A DNA stretch of 64,000 nucleotides from Chitinibacter sp. GC72 (GTDB lineage Bacteria > Pseudomonadota > Gammaproteobacteria > Burkholderiales > Chitinibacteraceae). The DNA is taken from contig NZ_VIRW01000003.1 in the NCBI RefSeq assembly GCF_009760905.1, positions 1 to 64,000 of the forward strand, read 5' to 3'. The translations under genes and the position numbers were made by a program. The notes beneath the pieces are model-generated. The model did not search any database. It worked only from the letters and a program-made list of their open reading frames with translations, and had not been told where the DNA came from. Below are positions 7,958 through 17,970 of this stretch, piece after piece. Position 1 is the stretch's first letter. Each line of letters starts with the position of its first letter.

Positions 7958-8632
7958 GTGCGTAGTTTTGTTGTGATTACAATTGCATGTTTGCTATTGA
8001 GCGCTTGTGCTAGCCGTCCTCAAAACATGGATGTGCTGGTCGTTGCTGATTCTGCGGTGAATCCAGATTCAAATGGCAGACCATCACCTGTAATTATGAA
8101 GCTATATCAAATGAAAGGTGATAGGGCTTTCAAGTCTGCCGATTATTTCCAGCTTGGTCAGTCAACTGAGCCTTTTTCGCCAGAGATTCTAAGTATTGAA
8201 GAGTTGATTTTGCAACCGAGTGATGTGACTCGCTTCACACGGCCAATTTCAACAGAGGCCAAATATTTGGCTACTTTTGTTGCTTTTCGTGATGTGGATT
8301 CATCGCGCTGGCGAAATGCCGGTGAGGTTGGCGATGTTCGGACTTTCGAAATCCCATTTGTTAATTGGGGCTACCGCCAAAATTTGGCATTGCTGGTCGA
8401 AGTGGCGCCGGCAAAAGTTAAATTGAGCTCACCACCTTCTACTGCCGTACTCACTGCTGTCGAGGCAGCATCAAAAGCCGGTCGCTTAGCTAGTGTTTTG
8501 CCTGCGTCGCTTGGATCAAGGGCCTCGGCAGCTGTAGAGAAAGCTGCTTCGCAGGCCGCAGCTCAAGGTGAGCAGATGGTGAAAGAGAAAACCAAAGACG
8601 CACTTCTAAAAAAATTGCCTAGCTTGCGTTAA
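7958..8632 (+). CDS. tssJ: T6SS outer membrane lipoprotein TssJ
   Basis: The 224-residue product has a lipoprotein signal peptide with lipobox LLSAC, giving a lipidated Cys17. TssJ anchors the TssLM membrane complex to the outer membrane. The middle of the protein has the expected beta-sandwich pattern (VIMKLYQMKGDRAFKSADYF) found in SciN/TssJ proteins. It is longer than many TssJ because of a C-terminal extension after about residue 160, rich in Ala and Lys (AVEKAASQAAAQGEQ), which is probably a disordered or helical tail. The start is GTG with an AAAGG ribosome binding site. It is first in the plus-strand operon. Confidence 0.9.
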   Translation: MRSFVVITIACLLLSACASRPQNMDVLVVADSAVNPDSNGRPSPVIMKLYQMKGDRAFKSADYFQLGQSTEPFSPEILSIEELILQPSDVTRFTRPISTEAKYLATFVAFRDVDSSRWRNAGEVGDVRTFEIPFVNWGYRQNLALLVEVAPAKVKLSSPPSTAVLTAVEAASKAGRLASVLPASLGSRASAAVEKAASQAAAQGEQMVKEKTKDALLKKLPSLR

Positions 8633-8671
8633 GGCTGAGCTTCTGATTCCCGGGATTTAAAAGATTTAAAC

Positions 8672-9997
8672 ATGATTAACAATCGCGTCGTGTGGAGTGA
8701 AGGGCTGTTTATCCAGCAGCAGCACTTCCAGCAGCTGGATCGCTCAATAGATTATCGCTTTAGTCGTGTAGCAGCTCTGGGGACAGAATGGTTCTGGGGA
8801 TTTTCTGCTCTGGAACTGGATTCCGGTATGGCTGAAGTTGGAAAAATCGGTTTGCGCCGAGCAGCAGGGGTGCTTAAAGATGGCTCCGTTTTTTCATTTC
8901 CAGACAATCTTGAATTACCTGATCCAGTGGATGTACCTGCCGATGTTCGTGATGAACTGATTTATCTGGCGATTCCTTTGAGTATTGAAGGGCGTGCTAC
9001 GCATGCTTATTTGGGAGCCGAAAAACATGCCGCCCGATATCGTGTAAAAGATCTCTCAATCAGTGATGTGTTTGATGCTCAACTCGCCGTTGATATTGCG
9101 CTGGCTGAAGAAAACTACCAATTACTACTTGCGCGAGATATGAGCGCGGAGTTCATTGGGCTTCCTGTGGCTAGTGTGGTAGAGAAACTGGTTGATGGTC
9201 GTCTGCAGCTTGATGCTGCATTTATTCCTCCTTTGCTCAATTGTCAGCATCCGTTAGTGCGTCAATGCCAGCACGAGTTACTTGGCATGTTTCGCCAACG
9301 TGGCGTAATGATTGCAGAAGGGATTTCGGTTGAGCGGGGTTCGGGTGCGGCGGATGTGACCGAATTTATGATGCTTCAAACTGTAAATCGGCATTTGCCA
9401 TTCCTAGAGCAACAACTTCAACGTCCAGCACTACCATTTTCGGATTTTTATTTCTATTGCCAGCACATGCTGGGGGATTTGCGTGTATTTTTGCCCGCAA
9501 AACGCCTGCTGGATAATGTGCCTTTATATCAGCATGAACAACCGCATTTATGCCTGTTGCAAATCATGAAGCAGCTGCGTGAATTGCTTACCTTGGTGAT
9601 TGACCAGTCAGCAGTTCGAATCGATTTGCAAGAACGTCAGCTAGGGGTGCGAATTGCGATTATGTCCGATAACACTCTCTATGGTACTTCACGATTTGTG
9701 CTTGCGGTTAAAGCTGATATTGCAAGTGAAGTAGTACGGAATCGTCTGCCATCCCAGATTAAAGTTGGCCCTGTTGAGAAAATCCGTGAGCTTGTAAATC
9801 TGCATCTGCCGGGAGTCGCCATTTCCAATTTACCTGTTGCACCACCACAAATTCCATTTCATGCGGGATTTTGCTATTTCGAATTCGATCAAAGTAGCGA
9901 TTTTTGGCGTCCATTACCCAATTCTGGTGGTTTGGCCATGCATATAGCGGGTGAATTCCCCGGGCTTCAAATCGAGCTCTGGATGATCCGATCCTGA
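8672..9997 (+). CDS. tssK: T6SS baseplate protein TssK
   Basis: The 441-residue product is TssK, which links the baseplate wedges to the TssLM membrane complex. The N-terminus VVWSEGLFIQQQHFQQLDR is the typical TssK opening, and the shoulder and head domains show the expected motifs (HLPFLEQQLQ near residue 243, YGTSRFVLAVKAD near residue 338). Length is normal. It lies 39 bases after tssJ and 40 bases before tssL. Confidence 0.96.
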   Translation: MINNRVVWSEGLFIQQQHFQQLDRSIDYRFSRVAALGTEWFWGFSALELDSGMAEVGKIGLRRAAGVLKDGSVFSFPDNLELPDPVDVPADVRDELIYLAIPLSIEGRATHAYLGAEKHAARYRVKDLSISDVFDAQLAVDIALAEENYQLLLARDMSAEFIGLPVASVVEKLVDGRLQLDAAFIPPLLNCQHPLVRQCQHELLGMFRQRGVMIAEGISVERGSGAADVTEFMMLQTVNRHLPFLEQQLQRPALPFSDFYFYCQHMLGDLRVFLPAKRLLDNVPLYQHEQPHLCLLQIMKQLRELLTLVIDQSAVRIDLQERQLGVRIAIMSDNTLYGTSRFVLAVKADIASEVVRNRLPSQIKVGPVEKIRELVNLHLPGVAISNLPVAPPQIPFHAGFCYFEFDQSSDFWRPLPNSGGLAMHIAGEFPGLQIELWMIRS

Positions 9998-10037
9998 TTT
10001 AAATTTAAATTATTCAAAGAATACTGAGGAGGGAAGA

Positions 10038-11294
10038 GTGACTGATGCGGTAATCAAGGCTAAAGGCTCGCAAGAGTCTTGGGCACAGCTATTTGGTGGT
10101 GTTCAGTCTACTGGGCATGTTGACGTGCATCAATTTGATGTACGAGCAGCAGAAAGCCTAGCTTTTGGCCTCAATCCAATAGTTTCTGCGGCTGGCGAGC
10201 TGTTGTATACAGGACTTCAATTGCGTAACGCCAAAGAAGCTTGTGATCTTGCGCTATTGCAACAACTACTCATCGCTAAAATTGGCGAGTTTGAAGAAGC
10301 AATGCGCATTCGGGGTGTTCGCCACGAGCATGTGATTGGTGCACGTTATGTCATGTGCACTTTTCTGGATGAGATTGTTGCTAGCTCTTCGTGGGGTGGG
10401 TCATGGTCTGCTACCTCGTTACTAGTTCACTTTCATAAAGAGACTTGGGGTGGCGAGAAATTCTTTCAGCTGCTTGAGCGTTTGAAAGAGTCTGCAAACG
10501 AAAGTCGTGATTTGCTTGAATTAATGTATATCTGCATGAGCTATGGTTTTGCTGGCCGTTATCTGGTTCTGGATGGTGGTATGCAGCAGCATGAGGTCAT
10601 TCGAAAAAACTTGGGGGAGTTATTACGAACTTTACGGCCCTCTGCAAACAGCGAGATGGCAAGCCAATGGCAAGGGGTTTCAAAACAAAATAAAAGATCG
10701 GTGGTGATTGTCCCAATTTGGGTTGCTGCTGTATTGCTTTCCGTCGCGACCTTGCTGTTATACCTCTTTCTATCATTACGATTAAATCAATTTTCCGATC
10801 CAGTTTTTGGAAGCATTCAAAGCTTACGCGTTAAATCGAGTGGTGAAGCTATTCCGGCGAAGGAGGCACGTTTCTCACGATTTTTGGAGCGGGAAGTTAG
10901 GGAGGGTCTGGTAAGCGTAGCTGACTATGAAGACCGATCAGTTGTGACCATTTTAGGGGACAGTTCATTTAGCTCCGGCAGCGCCGATGTTTTGCCTGTT
11001 GTTCAGCCTGTACTGCAGCGGATTGGGCTCGAACTTAAAAAATACCCTGGTGCCGTAGTCATTAATGGACATACGGACAATCAGCCTATTAGCAATTTAC
11101 GTTTCCCATCGAACTGGCAGCTTTCCAAAGCACGTGCAGAGTCAGTAGCCGCTATATTGGCTTCAGATATAGGCAACGGGCGTATCGAGGTAAAAGGAAG
11201 TGCCGACTCAGAATCTGTGGCTGACAATTCAACAGCAATTGGGCGGGCCAAAAATCGGCGGGTTGAAATTACCGTATTCATTACCAACAAATAA
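10038..11294 (+). CDS. tssL: T6SS inner membrane protein TssL (DotU family) with C-terminal OmpA domain
   Basis: This 418-residue protein has a cytoplasmic DotU-like helical domain (about residues 40-210, with YVMCTFLDEIVASSSWGGSW near residue 105), one membrane segment (about 221-248), and a periplasmic OmpA-like peptidoglycan-binding domain (about 290-415, with INGHTDNQPISNLRFPSNWQ and AKNRRVEITVF). This is the extended form of TssL in which the anchor to peptidoglycan is fused to the protein. The start is GTG with a GAGGAGGGAAG ribosome binding site. It forms the membrane complex with TssM and TssJ. Confidence 0.96.
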   Translation: MTDAVIKAKGSQESWAQLFGGVQSTGHVDVHQFDVRAAESLAFGLNPIVSAAGELLYTGLQLRNAKEACDLALLQQLLIAKIGEFEEAMRIRGVRHEHVIGARYVMCTFLDEIVASSSWGGSWSATSLLVHFHKETWGGEKFFQLLERLKESANESRDLLELMYICMSYGFAGRYLVLDGGMQQHEVIRKNLGELLRTLRPSANSEMASQWQGVSKQNKRSVVIVPIWVAAVLLSVATLLLYLFLSLRLNQFSDPVFGSIQSLRVKSSGEAIPAKEARFSRFLEREVREGLVSVADYEDRSVVTILGDSSFSSGSADVLPVVQPVLQRIGLELKKYPGAVVINGHTDNQPISNLRFPSNWQLSKARAESVAAILASDIGNGRIEVKGSADSESVADNSTAIGRAKNRRVEITVFITNK

Positions 11295-11314
11295 GCAGAT
11301 TCAGGTATTCGAAA

Positions 11315-14300
11315 ATGAGCAGGCTATTTCGTATTTTTTCAAGTTCATGGTTTTGGTCGGCATTAGGCTTAATATGTTTAAGCTTATTGATCTGGTGGGT
11401 AGGTCCGTTAGTGAAAGTTGCGCAGTGGGCACCATTTGCGTCAGATTGGATGCGCATTATTGCATTGCTTGTAATTTGGGGTGCATATTTTGGCTCTTTA
11501 TTGTTCACATTATACCGTGAGCGTAAAGCACAGAAAGAGCTTGAGCAAGGCATGCAAAGTGATGAGACCACTGCCATTAGCGAGGCCTCTACCGCTTTAA
11601 CACAGCGCTTCAGTGAAGCTCTTGAAGTCCTTCGGCAAGTCCGTCCGGAGGATGAGCAAGGCTGGCTATCTCGCATTCTCGGGCGGTTGGATCGCCAAGC
11701 TCACCTATACCGCTTGCCCTGGTTTATGGTGCTTGGAGCACCTGGCAGCGGAAAAACAACGGTACTGCAAAACTCAGGCTTGAAATTTCCGCTTGGTAGC
11801 GATGCTATTGATGGGATTGGCGGGACTCGCAATTGCAAATGGTTGTTCGCTGATCAGGCTGTTCTGTTGGATTTGGCAGGTCGATATACAACGCATGAAA
11901 GTGATCGGCAGCAGGATTCTGCTGAGTGGGGACATTTCCTCAAATTATTGAAACGTACACGAGTGAATCAGCCAATTAATGGTGTACTGGTGACGATCTC
12001 AGCAGATTCTTTGATTAAAGGACAGCGGGCAGATCTTGAAAATCAAGCAAACTCGGTGCGCCAACGCATTCAGGAACTGCAACAAGTATTGAGCCTTGAA
12101 GTGCCTGTCTATCTCTTAGTTACGAAGTGCGATTTGATTAATGGATTTACTGAATATTTTGAATCGCTAACTGCTGAAGAGCGCCAGCAGGTGTGGGGGT
12201 TTACATTACCTTTGCCAACTGGCGAAAAAGAACAAGTTGCAATTTCTGCTATTTCAGGTCACGTGGACAGCCTGCTAAATGGACTGCAGTGTATGCTGAT
12301 CGGCAAATTGCAAAAAGAAGCAGAAGTTCTACGGCGTTCAGTCGTGGGGGGGTTTCCACAATCTTTTCATACCGTCCGCCAATCATTAATTGATTTCGCT
12401 GAAGCTGCATTTAGTCAAAATCCTTACCAGCCACGAGTACTTTTCCGAGGTTTGTATTTAACCAGTGCAGCCCAACAAGGCGAAGCTATTGATCCGCTGT
12501 TCGGTGCTATTCCGCAAGGCCTTGGTATTAAACAATCCTTTGCGAAATTATTAGGTCCACAAATGGTTTTTCGCCCATACTTTCTTACTCGTCTATTTAG
12601 TGAGTTGATTCTGGGTGAAAGCCATTTAGCTGGTCGAAATATTAATTGGTATCGTAAACGTACTTTAACTAGAACTCTGGGTTACGTATCACTATCAGTG
12701 GTTTCTTTGATTGCTTTTGGGGGGATAACTCTGAGCTATCAGCAAAATAAAAGCTACGTAGAAACAGTAAATGCTAAGGTGCCAGATGCTCAAAGCGATA
12801 TCGAGCAGGTTAAAGTGACCGGCGATATGAATCTGGCCGAAATTTTACCAGCCTTAAATAGCGTAATGCGCATCGCAGACCCAATTGGCGATAGCAGTAG
12901 TATCAATATGCTTGGTTTGGGACAGCACGAAAAATTAAAATCAGCATCCAATAGCGCATATGAACGTATGCTGCAAGATACACTGCTGACTTATATAAAT
13001 CACCGTCTTGAGTTGGGGTTGGATACATATCGAAATGATCCGGATATGCTTTATGAAACATTAAAAATGTATCTTATGCTTCATGATCCAAAGCATTACG
13101 ATGAGGCAAATCTACGTGCCTGGGTTATGATGGATTGGGAAAATCATCTTGCCGGTTCATCGACAATCGAGCAGCGTAAACAACTTGAAATGCACTTTAA
13201 TAATTTGCTTTCCAAGGGGGTTGTGCAGAGTAAAGTTCCGCTAAATAATGACCTAGTGAAAGAAATACGCACAATTATTTCTGCTAGTTCATTATCACAA
13301 CGGGTCTATGGTCGGATTAAGCGAATGGGGGTTGCAGACAATCTACCACCATTCCGTCTTAGTGAAGTAGCTGGTCCTTCAGCCGCATCTATATTCGTTC
13401 GGGCAAGCGGTGCTCCAATTAGTCAAGGCGTACCAGGGTTGTACACTGCAGATGGCTATTCGAAGGCATTTTTGCCTGCGCTTGATCCAACGCTAAAAGA
13501 ATTGCAGAGTGAAGAGCCGTGGGTGCTGGGTATTGCTACAGCGGAACATAGCCTCAAAGAAAGTCTTTCCGGGACAGATGATTACGCGCAGAATAAATTA
13601 CAAGTCAAACAATTGTATTTGAATGAATATGCAGGAGTCTGGGAACGATATGTAAATGACATCCGGATAGCACCAAGTTCAAACCTACAACAAAGTATAC
13701 ATCTGGCACGTTTGCTATCTGCCCCAGATTCACCGATGCTGTATTTTCTGCGGGGCGTCACGCGCGAAACTTCCTTAGTCGCATTAAGTGAGGCGAATAT
13801 TTCAATATCAGCTGAAGCGTTAGCCAAATCAGCGGCAACAAATGCAGTGCAGGCACAAAAAGATAAATTGCAGAGACTAGTGAATGCACCTGTATTGCAA
13901 CGGCCCGCACAACAAATAGTTAGTAAACCGGAATATATTGTTGATAGTCGTTTTACTAGCATCCACCGCATGGTGAACTCACCAGGCCAAGGTATTCCTG
14001 CACCCATTGATTCGACTTTGATTCTGTTAAATGATTTATACAATCATTTGTCAGCAACCGAAGTTGCTATACAGTCAAAAGGAGCTTTGCCACAAAGCGA
14101 TGTGCCAGTGCGCCTTAAAGCTGAAGCTCAGCGTATGCCTGTTCCGATCAACGATATGTTGCAGACGCTATCTGATGTCAGCGTGCGCCATGCACAAGGC
14201 GAGGCAAGAATTAATTTATCTGCGCTCATTGAAAATACATTGGGTGAAGCATGCTCGCAAATTATAGACAAACGCTATCCATTTAATCGCACAGGCATTC

Positions 14301-14911
14301 AGGAGGTCAAACGTGATGATTTTCAGAAGTATTTTTCTCCAGGTGGAATCCTTGATAATTTTTTCCAAAAAAATTTAGCGCAAGAAGTTGATATGGCTGG
14401 AAAAATTTGGAAATTGAAAACAGCCACTGCAAACGAGGCTAAAGGGCAAACATCTACTTCTTTAACTGAATTCCAGCGTGCGGATACGATTCGTACTATT
14501 TTTTTTAATAGTGGAATTAATTCTCAGGTGAGATTTACGATAAAGCCAGTTGAAATGGGGGCAAATGTCATTCAATCGGTATTAGATGTTGATGGGCAAA
14601 TATTGCGTTATCGTCATGACGCAATTGTGCCCATGCAGATGAGCTGGCCTGGAAAAAGTACAGGTCAGGTTCGCTTGAGCTTAACATCGATAAAAGGCGA
14701 TGACCTTGGCAGTATTACACACGAAGGAGATTGGGCTCTGTGGCGAGCGATTGATCGTGGCATTGTTGAAAAAACAGACCGCCCTGAGGCTATTCGTGTC
14801 ACGTTTAAAATCCAGGATCATTACGTCAAATATGAAATTGTTGCATCTACAGCACAAAATCCATTTACTTTAGCAGAGATGAGCAGGTTCCGCTGTCCTA
14901 CAAACATATAG
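11315..14911 (+). CDS. tssM: T6SS membrane complex protein TssM (IcmF family)
   Basis: The 1198-residue protein is TssM/IcmF, the core of the inner membrane channel. Two membrane segments lie near the N-terminus (about residues 11-30 and 47-66) and a third at about 445-466. The cytoplasmic domain between them carries an intact Walker A motif GAPGSGKT at residues 141-148, so this is an ATP/GTP-binding version. The large remainder is periplasmic and includes the C-terminal beta domain that contacts TssJ. It lies 20 bases after tssL and nine bases before tagF. Its base composition is lower in G+C than tssC. Confidence 0.96.
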   Translation: MSRLFRIFSSSWFWSALGLICLSLLIWWVGPLVKVAQWAPFASDWMRIIALLVIWGAYFGSLLFTLYRERKAQKELEQGMQSDETTAISEASTALTQRFSEALEVLRQVRPEDEQGWLSRILGRLDRQAHLYRLPWFMVLGAPGSGKTTVLQNSGLKFPLGSDAIDGIGGTRNCKWLFADQAVLLDLAGRYTTHESDRQQDSAEWGHFLKLLKRTRVNQPINGVLVTISADSLIKGQRADLENQANSVRQRIQELQQVLSLEVPVYLLVTKCDLINGFTEYFESLTAEERQQVWGFTLPLPTGEKEQVAISAISGHVDSLLNGLQCMLIGKLQKEAEVLRRSVVGGFPQSFHTVRQSLIDFAEAAFSQNPYQPRVLFRGLYLTSAAQQGEAIDPLFGAIPQGLGIKQSFAKLLGPQMVFRPYFLTRLFSELILGESHLAGRNINWYRKRTLTRTLGYVSLSVVSLIAFGGITLSYQQNKSYVETVNAKVPDAQSDIEQVKVTGDMNLAEILPALNSVMRIADPIGDSSSINMLGLGQHEKLKSASNSAYERMLQDTLLTYINHRLELGLDTYRNDPDMLYETLKMYLMLHDPKHYDEANLRAWVMMDWENHLAGSSTIEQRKQLEMHFNNLLSKGVVQSKVPLNNDLVKEIRTIISASSLSQRVYGRIKRMGVADNLPPFRLSEVAGPSAASIFVRASGAPISQGVPGLYTADGYSKAFLPALDPTLKELQSEEPWVLGIATAEHSLKESLSGTDDYAQNKLQVKQLYLNEYAGVWERYVNDIRIAPSSNLQQSIHLARLLSAPDSPMLYFLRGVTRETSLVALSEANISISAEALAKSAATNAVQAQKDKLQRLVNAPVLQRPAQQIVSKPEYIVDSRFTSIHRMVNSPGQGIPAPIDSTLILLNDLYNHLSATEVAIQSKGALPQSDVPVRLKAEAQRMPVPINDMLQTLSDVSVRHAQGEARINLSALIENTLGEACSQIIDKRYPFNRTGIQEVKRDDFQKYFSPGGILDNFFQKNLAQEVDMAGKIWKLKTATANEAKGQTSTSLTEFQRADTIRTIFFNSGINSQVRFTIKPVEMGANVIQSVLDVDGQILRYRHDAIVPMQMSWPGKSTGQVRLSLTSIKGDDLGSITHEGDWALWRAIDRGIVEKTDRPEAIRVTFKIQDHYVKYEIVASTAQNPFTLAEMSRFRCPTNI

Positions 14912-14919
14912 TCACCTTA

Positions 14920-15600
14920 ATGGAAAAGATTGCTTTTTTTGGTAAGATCCCTACATCTGCTGAATTTACAAGTCGAGGTTTGAATTGTGAGATCAGTGAT
15001 TTACTAACTAAATGGATTGACAGTCAGTTAATCTACAATAGGTCAAATTTCATTAACGAAAGTAATAATGATAAACGGGTGTGGCGTTTTTATATTTCAC
15101 CTGAGTTAATGAATGGTGTCGGTTTGATGGGTGTTATGTTACGTAGTCGGGATTCTGTAGGACGTGACTATCCTTTCTTATTGGTTCATGAGGCATCTGC
15201 AGATTTACTTATTCAAGCAGATTTGACAGGTTGGTTTGATCGAATTGCAGAGATCGCTATTGGTGTAGTGCTTAATTGCCTAAGTAGACAACAGTTAGAA
15301 TTACTATTGGAAAGACAGCCAGTGTTGATGGAAGTCCGCAACAGAGAAGACACCTTGCTGACACGAAAAATAGTCAGTGAATGGAGTGCAACCTCTTGTG
15401 GAGTACCCCATACTTTGCCAACAACTTCTGCGATTTCTTTTTTTGCGTGCAACTTAGCTGCACTTGGCATTGAACGTTTGTTTGTGGGTAATTCTATTTG
15501 GTGGCGAAACTCAAGTAGTAGTAGTGATTGCACTGAATTTGTTCACGTACCACGGCTTCCACAGGCCAACGATTTTCAAAATCTTGATTCGCCATGGTAA
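14920..15600 (+). CDS. tagF: T6SS-associated protein TagF (ImpM family)
   Basis: The 226-residue product begins with the family pattern FFGKIPTSAEFTSRGLN and continues with WRFYISPELMNGVGLMGVML and the DSVGRDYPFLL motif, all typical of TagF. In other bacteria TagF represses T6SS firing post-translationally and acts with or against the FHA-domain protein. It lies nine bases after tssM and 13 before tssE. No PpkA kinase or PppA phosphatase gene is in the window although an FHA gene is, so any threonine-phosphorylation circuit would have to be completed elsewhere. Confidence 0.9.
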   Translation: MEKIAFFGKIPTSAEFTSRGLNCEISDLLTKWIDSQLIYNRSNFINESNNDKRVWRFYISPELMNGVGLMGVMLRSRDSVGRDYPFLLVHEASADLLIQADLTGWFDRIAEIAIGVVLNCLSRQQLELLLERQPVLMEVRNREDTLLTRKIVSEWSATSCGVPHTLPTTSAISFFACNLAALGIERLFVGNSIWWRNSSSSSDCTEFVHVPRLPQANDFQNLDSPW

Positions 15601-15613
15601 TTAATGCAATCTC

Positions 15614-16105
15614 ATGAAAAATAATTTATTCAGCACAACAGTATGGGATCGATTGGTCTCTGAGCCCGGCGCATTGAATAATGAGAACATGTGCCCAGCA
15701 GATAAGGCAAAATTACTGGCAAACGTTTCAGCCGATTTGAATGCTTTGCTGAATGCAATTTCTGCCGTAGACGTGTTTGAGTGCCCTTTACAGAATGTCG
15801 CTGAATCTGTACTGGCTTTTGGATTTCCTTGTGTCAGCGGTAAAAGTCTATCGTCTGTGCATGTAAAACAGATTAAAAGCTGGATTGAAGAAAGTATTGT
15901 GCGTTTTGAGCCTAGAATTTTGCCTGATTCAATATCTGTTGTGCCGTTGATTGAAAGCCGTCATTCACATCACCAGTACTTAGCTTATGGAATTCGTGGG
16001 CTAGTTCATTCGACTCCATACCCTGTTGAGTTGGAGTTGCAAACTAGACTGGATTTGGATAATGGGCGTTTCGCCTTGGTTGACATGGGCGCAGGATCAG
16101 CATGA
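15614..16105 (+). CDS. tssE: T6SS baseplate protein TssE (gp25-like)
   Basis: The 163-residue product is the gp25-like wedge protein of the baseplate. The core includes VAESVLAFGFPCVSGKSLSS, the C-terminal IVRFEPRILPDSISV motif in which the conserved E-P-R is intact, and a final strand ending near residue 155. Its end overlaps the start of tssF by four bases (ATGA), implying coupled translation. Confidence 0.93.
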   Translation: MKNNLFSTTVWDRLVSEPGALNNENMCPADKAKLLANVSADLNALLNAISAVDVFECPLQNVAESVLAFGFPCVSGKSLSSVHVKQIKSWIEESIVRFEPRILPDSISVVPLIESRHSHHQYLAYGIRGLVHSTPYPVELELQTRLDLDNGRFALVDMGAGSA

Positions 16106-17970
16106 ACGAACGATTTCTTGAGCTTTATAATCAGGAATTGCGTCACTTGCGCGATATGGGGAAGGAGTTTTCTCGGCAATATCCAGATATCGCAGGGCAT
16201 TTAGGTGATAGCAGTCAAGTTGTTGACCCTTATGTTGAGCGGTTGTTGGAGGGGTTTGCCTTTTTATCTTCTCGCGTTCAACTTAAGCAGGAAGCCGCAT
16301 TTCCTGAGTTCACGAATAGTTTACTCAGTTGTGCTTACCCACACTGGAATAAACAGACTCCGTCATGTGCAATTATTGGATTTACACCAGACAAAACATC
16401 TACTGGCCTACATGATGGTTTTACTATACCGCGTGGAGCCAGGCTGTTGACCCAGCCAGTGCCTGGTATCGACATTTCTTGCGAGTTTGTGACTGCTTTT
16501 GACGTTCGTGTATGGCCGATTAAAATAACTGATGCACAGTACATTGTAGGTGAGTCAATTTATGGTGGGCCCGTCGGTACCAAATCGACATTACTAATTA
16601 AATTGCAATCCTATCCCGGGGCTGATTTTCGGCGTATGTCGATTAATAGCTTGGATTTCTTCTCCGCGGGGGATGATTCCATTTCGACTAAATTGTGCGA
16701 GCTCGTTGTCGGTCATCAACTAGGGGTGTCAGTGCTAACTGATTCTCATAGTCGGAATGGCTCGAGTTTTTTTCTTGGTACTGATGCCATTAAATCAAAA
16801 GGATTTGCAGAAAATGAGACATTACTTCCTGCAGATTCTCGAACCTTCTCAGGTTATCGATTGTTGCAAGAGTATTTTAGTTTCCCATATAAATTCCGCT
16901 ATTTCACCTTGTCTCATGCACAATTAGTTACTGCTATTCAAAGTAGCGCATCTGCCGATCAGGTCACAATTGCAATTCATCTTGGGTTTAATGATCCCTC
17001 ACTTGCGAGCATGGTCTCCAATGAGAGTTTACGTTTATTTACGTCTCCTGTCATTAACTTGTTCAAACATCGGATGGATCGGATATTAGTTGATGATATG
17101 CAGACTGAGTATCATATGGTCGTCGATCGTAGAAAACCACTGGCTTACGAAATATATGATGCGACAGTGATTGAAGGTTTTGGCCGTGATTTTTCGGAAG
17201 TAAATACTTTTACACCTCTATTTGCGGGGGCTGCCAGTACGCACTGGCAAACTTCAACGGCCTTTTTTTCATTACGCCGTCAGCCACGACTGGTAAATGA
17301 AAATAAACCAATCTCATCATTTGTTGCAAATTATCAATTTAGCGAGGTTTTTCTTTCTGTTGTAGATCGAAATAATGCGCCGCTGCGTCCTGATGTTCGC
17401 CAGTTTGGTGGAGAAATACTTGTCACTAATGGCCCCTTTCCAATTTTGAGCCCGAGGGATGGTGTGCGAGATTTGACTCTGGTTGAATCGGCTCCATTAG
17501 AGTCCATACACTTTGTAGTTCCGCCTTCTGAACCAGCGGCAGCGGTTTCAGAAGGAGAAACACCTTGGCGCTTGATCAATCAGCTCTCACTTAATTATTT
17601 ATATTTGAATGATCAAGATGAGGCTGGCGCAGTCAATGCATTGAAGAATTTGTTGATGTTATATGCCCGATTTGGGCGAAACCGACATTTGGCGCACGCA
17701 CAAAGTTTATCTGCGATGCGCACTAGAGTTGTCACTCGACGGTACCCGGAACCTGGGCCTATCACCTATAGCAAAGGGCTGTCGGTTGATATCTGTCTTG
17801 ATGACATTGCTTTTGCTGGCGCAAGCAGTTTTGTATTCGGGTTAGTATTGCGTGAATTCCTGCTGCAATTTGTTCAGCTTAATGCATTTGTCGAGTTTCG
17901 CCTATCTACACAAAATAGGGGGCAGATTAAGGTCTGGCCTGCTCAGGTTGGCAGTAGAGGCTTGCTGTGA
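16102..17970 (+). CDS. tssF: T6SS baseplate protein TssF
   Basis: This 622-residue protein is TssF (VasA/ImpG family), a baseplate wedge component that forms a complex with TssG. The start NERFLELYNQELRHLRDMGK is a strongly conserved TssF opening, followed by EFSRQYPDIAGHLG and VERLLEGFAFLSSRVQ. Length is normal. Overlaps of four bases with both tssE and tssG indicate coupled translation and balanced amounts. Confidence 0.97.
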   Translation: MNERFLELYNQELRHLRDMGKEFSRQYPDIAGHLGDSSQVVDPYVERLLEGFAFLSSRVQLKQEAAFPEFTNSLLSCAYPHWNKQTPSCAIIGFTPDKTSTGLHDGFTIPRGARLLTQPVPGIDISCEFVTAFDVRVWPIKITDAQYIVGESIYGGPVGTKSTLLIKLQSYPGADFRRMSINSLDFFSAGDDSISTKLCELVVGHQLGVSVLTDSHSRNGSSFFLGTDAIKSKGFAENETLLPADSRTFSGYRLLQEYFSFPYKFRYFTLSHAQLVTAIQSSASADQVTIAIHLGFNDPSLASMVSNESLRLFTSPVINLFKHRMDRILVDDMQTEYHMVVDRRKPLAYEIYDATVIEGFGRDFSEVNTFTPLFAGAASTHWQTSTAFFSLRRQPRLVNENKPISSFVANYQFSEVFLSVVDRNNAPLRPDVRQFGGEILVTNGPFPILSPRDGVRDLTLVESAPLESIHFVVPPSEPAAAVSEGETPWRLINQLSLNYLYLNDQDEAGAVNALKNLLMLYARFGRNRHLAHAQSLSAMRTRVVTRRYPEPGPITYSKGLSVDICLDDIAFAGASSFVFGLVLREFLLQFVQLNAFVEFRLSTQNRGQIKVWPAQVGSRGLL